DNA from: Actinomycetota bacterium
Lineage (GTDB): Bacteria > Actinomycetota > Humimicrobiia > Humimicrobiales > Humimicrobiaceae
DNA length: 5,588 nt
Direction of reading: 5' to 3'
Assembly: GCA_003155275.1 (NCBI GenBank)
Contig: PMCC01000162.1
Coordinates: 4,944 to 10,531 of the forward strand
Positions 1 through 5,588 of the stretch are shown piece after piece. The position numbers and the translations under genes were made by a program. Under the pieces are notes generated by a model. It was not told the origin of the DNA and did no database searches. It was given only the letters and a program-made list of their open reading frames with translations. The number at the start of each line of letters is the position of its first letter. The stretch's first letter is position 1.

Positions 1-57
1 TTTAACTTATTGATTACTGTAAGAGAAATATAAATTAATATCCTGTTTAAAAAAGGA

Positions 58-1584
58 TCAATCTCCGGCATCTGCCAGTTTTTTATAAATATCCTTAAGC
101 GCAAAAAACAAATCGTTATATATTTCAATGTATTTCAGGTATTTCTTATGCCCATCTTTTTTCGGAAATATTGTCAAGTCACTTTTTACTATTCTTTTTA
201 GATCTGATGTAAAATCTTTGAACAAACCCGTGGAGAAGCCTGCTATTATTGCAGAACCAAGCGTTGAAAGGTCGCTTCGAAACAGGCTTTGGTAAGGGAT
301 CTGTAGAATATCAGATTTCATCTGCATCCATACTTTGCTTTTTGCAGCACTTCCTATAGCTGTAATAACATCAAGCCCCAAGTCCGGTACAAGCTCTTTT
401 ATGATTTCTTTAGTAAGATAATGGTCATAAGCTATGGATTCAAGTATGGCCCGGTAAAAATGTATTTTCTTATGCGCCCAGGTGTGGCCGATAAACAAGC
501 CCCTTACAGAAGGGTTTGGAGGGAAAAATCTTCCCTGCAGGTAATCTATCGCCACAAGCCCATCTGAACCAGGCGGCAGCTCTGCAGCCATTTCATCAAG
601 ATAATCATAAATATTTAAACCCTTATTTTTTATCTTCTCTTTTTCATCGGCAAAAAACTCATCGACAAACCACTTATGCGTCCTGCCGGCAAGCACAACT
701 GAAATAAGATAATAATTGCTTCCAAGCGCAGATTTCATGCAAGCCAAAGTCTTATGTTTGCCGTCAAATTTAAATTCATTTATACATGCACCCAAAACAC
801 AGGCAGTGCCTGAAACGTCAACCATCTGGCCGCTCTTTATGATTCCTGCTCCTATAAAACCAGCTGACTGATCGCCGCATCCGGCGCAAACAGGAAGGCC
901 CTCAGGAAGGCCTGTATCAGAAGATGCTTTTTTTGTCACCTGGCCGATAATATCTGTTGATTTTACTATTCTGGGAAGTTTTTCAATATCAACATCAAGT
1001 TTTTTACAAAGTTCATAGGACCATTGTGAATTTTTTAAATCAGCAAGCCCCGAAAAACAAATAAAACTTTCATCCATATATGCATCGTCACCTGACAGGC
1101 CGGCAAGCCTGCCTGATACAAAGGCTGAAGGTTGTATGAATTTATGGATATCCTGCCATTCATTCTTCTTTTTCCAATAGAGTATCTTGTTTCCATAAGT
1201 GGAATAAGAACCATTCTTTTCAATTATTAAATCTCCGAAATTTTTGTGCATATAATCATTTTCAGCACCGCTTCTTGAATCAAGCGGAGTATCGTAATAT
1301 GTTACAGGATCATAGCTTTTATCGATGGCCATTATCCCGCCCATCTGGCTGTCTATTGATATTCCGGAAATGTCATTTTTATTTATTCCTGATGTTGCCA
1401 GTACTTCCAGAAGCATTGAGCAGCTCACTATGTAAAAATCCTGCGCATCCTGCTCTGCCATTCCGGCTGCCGGGTATTTTATATCCATTTCCCTGCTCGC
1501 CTCAGAAACTGCATTGCCCTCCTGGTCATATATGACGCATTTTGCAAGAGTGGTCCCCAAATCCATTCCTATTAAGTATTTCAT
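58..1584 (-). CDS. FGGY-family carbohydrate kinase (xylulokinase-like)
   Basis: This 508-residue protein is an FGGY sugar kinase, which transfers phosphate from ATP to a ketose, polyol or related sugar in the cytosol. It has the two-domain actin-like layout at normal length. The N-terminal phosphate loop is GMDLGTTLAK (6-15). DSQMGG (78-83) is the substrate loop, and DTPLDSRS (98-105) carries the usual D-x-R. The GCGDQSAGFIGAG motif (235-247) contains the likely catalytic base Asp238. SGTA (258-261), RGLFIGHTWAH (361-371), AIGSAAKSKVWMQMKSDIL (409-427) and LGSAIIAG (442-449) complete the ATP-binding half. The His usually found in the xylulokinase QMHG loop is Gly here, so the substrate may not be xylulose. 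The neighbouring isomerase suggests it phosphorylates that enzyme's ketose product. Its ATG overlaps the isomerase stop (TAATG), with a strong GGAGGAG at 1594-1600. Family assignment is near certain. L-fuculose, xylulose, ribulose or an unusual deoxy or methylated ketose are all possible. Confidence 0.92.
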   Translation of the reverse strand: MKYLIGMDLGTTLAKCVIYDQEGNAVSEASREMDIKYPAAGMAEQDAQDFYIVSCSMLLEVLATSGINKNDISGISIDSQMGGIMAIDKSYDPVTYYDTPLDSRSGAENDYMHKNFGDLIIEKNGSYSTYGNKILYWKKKNEWQDIHKFIQPSAFVSGRLAGLSGDDAYMDESFICFSGLADLKNSQWSYELCKKLDVDIEKLPRIVKSTDIIGQVTKKASSDTGLPEGLPVCAGCGDQSAGFIGAGIIKSGQMVDVSGTACVLGACINEFKFDGKHKTLACMKSALGSNYYLISVVLAGRTHKWFVDEFFADEKEKIKNKGLNIYDYLDEMAAELPPGSDGLVAIDYLQGRFFPPNPSVRGLFIGHTWAHKKIHFYRAILESIAYDHYLTKEIIKELVPDLGLDVITAIGSAAKSKVWMQMKSDILQIPYQSLFRSDLSTLGSAIIAGFSTGLFKDFTSDLKRIVKSDLTIFPKKDGHKKYLKYIEIYNDLFFALKDIYKKLADAGD

Positions 1585-1600
1585 TAAACCCTGCTCCTCC
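1582..1600 (-). promoter_or_regulatory. TAATG stop-start overlap with strong ribosome binding site for the kinase
   Basis: On the minus strand the isomerase TAA (1586-1584) and the kinase ATG (1584-1582) share one A. A GGAGGAG Shine-Dalgarno at 1594-1600 sits inside the end of the isomerase gene, 9 bases before the ATG. This is the usual architecture for translational coupling and keeps isomerase and kinase output matched. The overlap and motif are directly visible. Coupling is inferred. Confidence 0.8.
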
Positions 1601-3119
1601 TGATACTCTTATAAAAATTTTCCATTTCCATATCAGAATCTAGCCTTAATGTATCTATTCCGGCATATCTGCAAAATATTTCAATCTCAGATGTAAAATC
1701 GCCAAGAGTCGCGCTTAAGTGGTTGGCGCCGATTACTTTTACAAAATTTTCAGCCCTTACCCCGAGGTCGACAGTTACCTTGCCCCATGTGCTTCCAAGA
1801 TGACCGCCAAAGTCACTGCCCAGTTTTTTCTTAAGAAATTCTTCACTGTCAAGCGCTTTACCTTTTCCAAACTGCATGTAATATTCTCCATGGATACGGG
1901 TAAGCCTTGCAACAGTGATTTCAGGAGAAGCTTTTCCGCAGTAACTGAAAGCAGCGCCTGAGCAGCCGTGAATGTTGGCAACAGCTGCCGTATTTTTCAG
2001 CGCGTCTTTTGCCTGTATGGAATTTGCCGCCCAAAATAGGGAACCTGCGCCGCAATTTGCAAATTCTATATAGTCATCTTCAGCAGATACCAAATCGCCA
2101 AATGCAGGCGGTACACCCGGATTGAGAAAATTTAACATCATTGAAGTCAAAAGGCCTTTTATGTCACCTTCACAAACCGTCGGGTATACTTTTTGAGGGC
2201 CTTCTTCATTTACAGGAAATGGAAGAAAAGCAGGCAATGTGCATGCATTTACCCCATATTCGGAGTATATTTCCGGCTGGCATTTGATAGAAACACCGCA
2301 AATATTCTCAGCTTCATATTCCTTCAGCCTGTCTCTTGCTGCAAGGAGCAGGGCCGTTTGTTTTATAAAAGCCTCGTTTGTCAGCATCCTCTCATCATAA
2401 GTTATTTTCATTCCATTTTTTTGCAGCCAGTCTTTAAATCCTTTTATCCTGGAGGGATTATTTTTAATCATTTTTTCAGCCCTGTTGACCAATATATACT
2501 GGTCCTCAGAGAGAATATCTCTTATCAGAAAACTTTTAAGCTTTGGCACATCATCCTGAAGCTGCTCCATTTTTACTGCATAAGTTCCACCCCAAAGCAT
2601 CATTGCGCTTTCCCTCATCCTTGAGATTGCAGATACCGCCCTTACCCATTTTAGCATTTCACTTCTGTTGCCAAAGTTTCTTTCATTAAGAAGAGCATAC
2701 CTGTTTACGCCCCACTCCATAAGGCTTGAGCAGGCTGCGCTGAACTGGGAAAGATTGCCGGACATTGGGTCATTTTCTGTGTAATACATAAATGGCTTAT
2801 TGATGCGCCTTACAAATTCCATAATAAGCATTGGCGGCGACCAGGTCCACGCGCCGATTATCACTGCTTCTACCTCAGCATCATTTGAAATCTTGACAAT
2901 TCTTTGAATATCTTTGATGTTTCTTATCCCATACCAGCCATCGTCAACATCCTTTCCTTTAGAAAGCAAGTCGATTGCCTCTATGGAGTTTTTGCCAAGA
3001 AAATCTTTTAAGTCTTCCTGCCTGGCTTTTAACATTTTCTCTACCTGGGGGTTTGAAACGCCAACATCCCTATCGTCCGTAAAAGTCACTATTGCAATTT
3101 TAGGTTTTAAATTATCCAC
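1584..3119 (-). CDS. L-fucose/L-arabinose isomerase-family protein (ketol isomerase, substrate unknown)
   Basis: This 511-residue protein looks like the FucI/AraA-type isomerases, Mn-dependent cytosolic enzymes that convert an aldose to its ketose. The N-terminal domain opens with KIAIVTFTDDRDVG (7-20). The metal-site region follows: PTVCEGDIKGLLTSMML (313-329), PPAFGD (337-342) and a C-terminal GANHLSATLGDF (464-475). By comparison with E. coli FucI (Glu337, Asp361, His528), the ligands are probably Glu317, Asp342 and His467. The Glu-to-Asp spacing (25) is close to that in FucI (24). It is shorter than FucI (about 590 residues) and closer to AraA and the loosely defined FucI-like group, so neither symbol is justified. 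Translation starts at GTG. An in-frame TAA two codons upstream (3123-3125) excludes a longer protein, and GAGGT lies at 3125-3129. The TAA stop shares its last base with the kinase ATG, implying coupled translation. The family is confident and the substrate unassigned. Confidence 0.85.
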   Translation of the reverse strand: MDNLKPKIAIVTFTDDRDVGVSNPQVEKMLKARQEDLKDFLGKNSIEAIDLLSKGKDVDDGWYGIRNIKDIQRIVKISNDAEVEAVIIGAWTWSPPMLIMEFVRRINKPFMYYTENDPMSGNLSQFSAACSSLMEWGVNRYALLNERNFGNRSEMLKWVRAVSAISRMRESAMMLWGGTYAVKMEQLQDDVPKLKSFLIRDILSEDQYILVNRAEKMIKNNPSRIKGFKDWLQKNGMKITYDERMLTNEAFIKQTALLLAARDRLKEYEAENICGVSIKCQPEIYSEYGVNACTLPAFLPFPVNEEGPQKVYPTVCEGDIKGLLTSMMLNFLNPGVPPAFGDLVSAEDDYIEFANCGAGSLFWAANSIQAKDALKNTAAVANIHGCSGAAFSYCGKASPEITVARLTRIHGEYYMQFGKGKALDSEEFLKKKLGSDFGGHLGSTWGKVTVDLGVRAENFVKVIGANHLSATLGDFTSEIEIFCRYAGIDTLRLDSDMEMENFYKSIRRSRV

Positions 3120-3129
3120 GTCTTACCTC
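3117..3129 (-). promoter_or_regulatory. ribosome binding site and GTG start of the isomerase
   Basis: GAGGT (3125-3129) precedes a GTG start (3119-3117) by 5 bases. An upstream ATG at 3131-3129 is in frame but is followed by AGG and then TAA, so it cannot extend the protein. The next internal candidate, Met29, would delete the conserved KIAIVTF strand. GTG is therefore the best-supported start. Confidence 0.75.
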
Positions 3130-3175
3130 ATATAAATAATAATTGATTTATTACAATTGATTATTGATAAACTAA

Positions 3176-4228
3176 TTAATGGACTGAGCTGGTATTATCA
3201 ATTTTTTCAACATCATTTTCTTTCTCATATACAACTGTTTTTAACCAGGCGGATTTAACTTCACCCGGGGAGATTTTTAAGGCGGTACTATTTTTTATGC
3301 ACTCAAGCAAGCCAAGTCCGGGATAAGAAGACCAGGGCTCAACGGCAAGGCTGTAGGTATTGGAATACCATGGATAATTATCGCCGCCTCCATACACCAT
3401 CCACAAGTAAAGATACCTGAAAACTTTCGGATCAAAAACATAGCCTATACCCACTTTTTTCCCTATGTTGGTTACAGAAAACCAGTTCTCATTTAAGCCT
3501 TTTGCATACAATAAATCAGCAACTTTCGCATTTTTATCCAATACTTTCGAAAGATCTATCATTTCACCATTTTTTCCCGGAAAGGCCTTAAGCTTTCCTG
3601 AAGCACCGGACATTACCAACGGGAAACTTGAAATTGAGCCCGGATTAGATAATATTTCTTTTGCATTAAAATTTATTACACATTCGGAGGAAAGAAAAGG
3701 GCTCCCGAAACATGGGTGGTGGCCCCACATAAAATCCAGAACTTCATTTCCATTATTCATTACTTTTTCTTCAATTGAAAGGACAGAAGAATTGCTGCTC
3801 AGCGATAAAACTTTTTCAATGCTTAAAGGGACCTTGGCAAGTTTTGTATAGAATTTGACTATTATTTTGAATTGGCTGTCTTCCAAAATATCATAATCCC
3901 ATGAGACCATGGATGTTTCGTCATGGAGCCCAAGACTTGCCCCTTTATAAATACATGGTGAACCACCATTAGGTATTATTTCCTGCCATCCTCCAAGATA
4001 GCTTTCAAGAAAGTCTTTGCGGTCAATGTCACCCTCCTTGAAAGTCTTTGGAGATTTCCACATAAAATCAATATCTTTGGGCTTATAAAGCAATTCAATA
4101 ATATCAGTGCCTTTATCGACCAGGATAAAAACCTTTAGCAGCTCATTTTCCATAATAATTGCTTTTAAGCCTTTATATCTTATTTCGTCAGTTATCCTGC
4201 ATCCTGAATTTCTTCTAATGGCAGACAT
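3176..4228 (-). CDS. aldose 1-epimerase (galactose mutarotase)-like protein
   Basis: This 350-residue protein resembles the aldose 1-epimerase / galactose-mutarotase superfamily, cytosolic beta-sandwich enzymes that interconvert alpha and beta anomers of free sugars. Visible landmarks are GTDIIELLYKPKDIDFMWKSP (40-60), GGWQEIIPNGG (79-89), LHDE (101-104), MWGHHPCFG (167-175) and LAVEPWSSYPG (294-304). By analogy with characterised mutarotases, a His in the WGHHP motif and Glu297 in AVEPW are the likely acid/base pair. This is inferred from motif position and not proven. The length fits the family. The last 15 or so residues are charged and polar and look dispensable. The ATG start is supported by AAGGAG at 4235-4240 with 6 bases of spacing. 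Its place next to a sugar isomerase and kinase suggests it supplies the anomer the isomerase needs. The preferred sugar cannot be read from the sequence, and a non-catalytic sugar-binding or lyase-like role is a less likely alternative. Confidence 0.8.
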   Translation of the reverse strand: MSAIRRNSGCRITDEIRYKGLKAIIMENELLKVFILVDKGTDIIELLYKPKDIDFMWKSPKTFKEGDIDRKDFLESYLGGWQEIIPNGGSPCIYKGASLGLHDETSMVSWDYDILEDSQFKIIVKFYTKLAKVPLSIEKVLSLSSNSSVLSIEEKVMNNGNEVLDFMWGHHPCFGSPFLSSECVINFNAKEILSNPGSISSFPLVMSGASGKLKAFPGKNGEMIDLSKVLDKNAKVADLLYAKGLNENWFSVTNIGKKVGIGYVFDPKVFRYLYLWMVYGGGDNYPWYSNTYSLAVEPWSSYPGLGLLECIKNSTALKISPGEVKSAWLKTVVYEKENDVEKIDNTSSVH

Positions 4229-4247
4229 TTAAATCTCCTTAATAAGT

Positions 4248-5381
4248 TTATGTAAAATAGACATCCAGTTTTTTCGTTTCTTTAAGCTTTGCGACATTAA
4301 TGGGGTAATTTCGGTATTTCTCTGCGGCCCAATAATATGCCACAATATTATCCACCGCCCTTTCAGAAGCCTGAACCGTGTGGTTCGTACACAGAATATG
4401 CCCACCACCGGGAGAAAGTACCTCTATTACATGCCTTACTTCTTCAGCAACATCTTTAAATGTGCCTTTATTCATTACCCTCCTGGTGTCTACATTTCCC
4501 CAAAAAACCAGGTCTTTGCCATATTTCTTCTTTATCTCTGCAATATCATTAACGTCAGGCTGAAGGGGATTTAAAATATCAAAACCAACATCAATAAAAT
4601 CTTCAATCACCCAGTCTATTTTTCCATCACAATGAAAAGCAATCTTAATGTTTTTGTTAATCTTTTTAACTTCATCCACCATTTTTGCGTATCTTGGTTT
4701 TATCAGTTCTTTAAACAATTTAGGGTTTATATATGGACCTCTTTCATTGGCTACATCATCACCCCACCAGATTATATCAACGCCCTGCGAAACAAGCTTC
4801 TTTGATATTTTTAGTGATATTTCCATTGTCCTGTCTAACAACTCAATTGCAAAGTCTTTATTTAAATAAAGATCAGTCAGGAAGTTTTCCAGCCCCCTTA
4901 AATACCAGCACGCCTCAAACATTGTGCACGCGCATCCCCCAAGTATTGCATATTCCTTTGAGTCAGCAGCAATCAAATCATCATATAGCTTAAAACCATC
5001 TTTATAAATTTCATAAGGGTCCGGCCATACATATTTATCATAAGCATTCATATCTGAAAGCGGATGCTCAACAAACTCACAATAGCTGCCATATTTAAAA
5101 GGCTTTTTACGCCATTTTATTTTAAAGTCATCCTGGTAAAGATTTTCTCCAATTTTTCTTTCCTCTTTTAATATGGAGCTGAAGCCATCACAAAAACCTA
5201 TTGTAGAATACAAAAGATCATTTCCCATAACTTTTGAAAATGCGAATGCATCTTTAGAATTGTCGATGTTAAGACCTTCCAATATAACCTCTGCAGCCTC
5301 GGGAGCCATCCAGCTGTCAATCGGCACTTTATCAGGTTCCTCATGATTTAAAGTTGTAAGTATTCTTTCCCTTGAATTCAT
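4248..5381 (-). CDS. UroD-fold (uroporphyrinogen decarboxylase-like) putative methyltransferase, first gene of a sugar operon
   Basis: This 377-residue protein belongs to the uroporphyrinogen decarboxylase superfamily, a TIM-barrel fold that includes HemE and the MtaA/MtbA/CmuA cobamide methyltransferases. What is seen: the N-terminus (NSRERILTTLNHEEPDKVP) is typical of the non-HemE branch. The HemE RQAGR signature is absent, so haem synthesis is unlikely. An AFHCDG segment (249-253) is followed by a GFDILNPLQPD strand-turn (266-276), FWGNVDTRRVM (293-303) and GGGHILCTNHTVQ (325-337). In corrinoid methyltransferases zinc is held by H-x-C plus a distal Cys. Here the equivalents look like His250, Asp252 and Cys331. 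No signal peptide or membrane segment is evident, so it should be cytosolic. The start is supported by family alignment and by GGAGGT at 5385-5390, although the spacing to ATG is only 3 bases. It ends 19 bases before the mutarotase-like gene. Family assignment is secure. The substrate and even the reaction are unknown, and no corrinoid protein is encoded in the window. Confidence 0.85.
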   Translation of the reverse strand: MNSRERILTTLNHEEPDKVPIDSWMAPEAAEVILEGLNIDNSKDAFAFSKVMGNDLLYSTIGFCDGFSSILKEERKIGENLYQDDFKIKWRKKPFKYGSYCEFVEHPLSDMNAYDKYVWPDPYEIYKDGFKLYDDLIAADSKEYAILGGCACTMFEACWYLRGLENFLTDLYLNKDFAIELLDRTMEISLKISKKLVSQGVDIIWWGDDVANERGPYINPKLFKELIKPRYAKMVDEVKKINKNIKIAFHCDGKIDWVIEDFIDVGFDILNPLQPDVNDIAEIKKKYGKDLVFWGNVDTRRVMNKGTFKDVAEEVRHVIEVLSPGGGHILCTNHTVQASERAVDNIVAYYWAAEKYRNYPINVAKLKETKKLDVYFT

Positions 5382-5384
5382 ATG

Positions 5385-5390
5385 ACCTCC
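5385..5390 (-). promoter_or_regulatory. ribosome binding site of the UroD-like gene, tightly spaced
   Basis: On the minus strand GGAGGT is followed by CAT and then the ATG start, leaving only 3 bases between motif and start. This is closer than usual (about 5-9). No better start exists nearby, because the protein's N-terminal NSRERIL motif begins immediately at this ATG. The short spacing may reduce initiation somewhat. Confidence 0.7.
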
Positions 5391-5490
5391 GTTAACTAAA
5401 ATTTAGACTATATATTATTTTAAAATTAAAAATTATTTAAATTTTTCTTAGTTATAAAATTTCCAACTACTTGAACCATGCTATATTATA
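5391..5490 (-). promoter_or_regulatory. AT-rich leader, probable promoter region of the operon
   Basis: Between the inverted repeat and the UroD-like gene lies a very AT-rich stretch (64 of 70 bases A/T at 5391-5460). Two sigma70-like -10 matches read on the minus strand: TATAAT at 5485-5490 and TATAGT at 5407-5412. Neither has a good -35 at 16-18 bases. The best -35-like hexamer is TTGGAA at 5461-5466, which lacks a good -10 partner. A promoter is expected here because this is the only sizeable gap upstream of the four genes, but the exact site cannot be fixed by reading. Confidence 0.35.
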
Positions 5491-5522
5491 AAACTAAAAG
5501 CTGTTTAATCTGTAACAGCTCC
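5484..5522 (-). terminator. candidate rho-independent terminator of an upstream minus-strand gene (or operator)
   Basis: A perfect inverted repeat, AGCTGTT (5514-5520) and AACAGCT (5499-5505) as read on the minus strand, has an 8-base loop. It is followed in the minus direction by TTTAGTTTTAT. Two further G-U pairs could extend the stem base. The T-rich run lies only on the minus-strand 3' side, which favours termination of a minus-strand transcript entering from beyond 5588. The stem is short and only moderately GC-rich, and the T run is interrupted by AG. The same 22-base dyad could instead be a repressor operator just upstream of the operon promoter. Confidence 0.4.
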
Positions 5523-5588
5523 TGCAGTCAGCCCAATTTATCTTATTGGCCAATTGATGGACTACTCTAAGGCATTTAACCCTTCACG

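Noticed and set aside
40..58. ATCCT-N9-AGGAT hairpin at the end of the kinase gene as an operon terminator
   Set aside because: The stem has only five pairs and overlaps the kinase stop codon. In the minus direction the T run lies in the loop rather than after the stem, so it does not look like a working intrinsic terminator.
2193..2624. Plus-strand open frame of 143 codons opposite the isomerase gene
   Set aside because: It lies wholly antisense to a well-supported gene, has no recognisable domain and no good ribosome site. The minus-strand frame carries clear family motifs through the same bases.
3128..3160. Internal promoter (TTGTAA with TATATG) before the isomerase
   Set aside because: The -10 would overlap the ribosome binding site and leave almost no leader. 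Both hexamers are weak matches in a low-complexity AT-rich stretch.
3465..3851. Plus-strand open frame of 128 codons opposite the mutarotase-like gene
   Set aside because: It is an antisense shadow of conserved mutarotase-like motifs, with no recognisable protein features of its own.
4248..5381. Annotation of the UroD-like gene as hemE
   Set aside because: The HemE N-terminal RQAGR signature is absent, and the sequence and context match the methyltransferase-like branch found beside catabolic genes.
5557..5588. Possible start of a divergent plus-strand gene (MDYSKAFNPS...)
   Set aside because: The frame is open from 5509 to the window end, but there is no Shine-Dalgarno before the ATG, no convincing plus-strand promoter and only 10 codons to judge. 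An open stretch this short is expected by chance.
5562..5588. Possible C-terminus of an upstream minus-strand gene (REGLNALE then TAG)
   Set aside because: It would agree with the terminator-like hairpin just downstream, but eight codons are far too few to support a gene. The sequence beyond 5588 would decide it.

Overview
The window holds four complete protein genes, all on the minus strand. They are packed as one probable operon read from about 5381 down to 58. In transcription order they are a uroporphyrinogen-decarboxylase-fold protein of the cobamide/methyltransferase type (5381-4248), an aldose 1-epimerase (mutarotase)-like protein (4228-3176), an L-fucose/L-arabinose isomerase-like protein (3119-1584) and an FGGY-family sugar kinase (1584-58). 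The gaps are 19 bases, 56 bases and a one-base TAATG overlap, and each gene has its own Shine-Dalgarno sequence.

The parts fit a cytoplasmic route for a monosaccharide: anomer interconversion by the mutarotase, aldose-to-ketose isomerisation, then ATP-dependent phosphorylation of the ketose. The sugar is not identifiable from the sequence. The window contains no transporter, regulator or aldolase, and these may lie outside it. The least explained member is the UroD-fold protein. It lacks the HemE N-terminal signature and has an altered version of the zinc site of corrinoid methyltransferases. Proteins of this kind recur in carbohydrate operons of anaerobes, and their role there is unsettled.

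The 207 bases upstream of the first gene (5382-5588) contain no convincing gene. They hold a 7-base-arm inverted repeat followed, in the minus direction, by a T-rich run. This is either a terminator for an upstream minus-strand gene or an operator. A very AT-rich leader follows (64 of 70 bases A/T at 5391-5460), where the operon promoter probably lies. The 57 bases after the last stop (1-57) are AT-rich with no strong terminator, so the transcript may continue past the window edge.

The low-GC, AT-rich codon choice, strong GGAGG-type ribosome sites and gene content suggest an anaerobic, low-GC bacterium such as a member of Clostridia or a deep-branching uncultured lineage. This is inference only, as no phylogenetic marker is present. 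I see no mobile element, CRISPR array or RNA gene, and no clear new defence-type system. The main novelty candidate is the UroD-plus-sugar-catabolism pairing.
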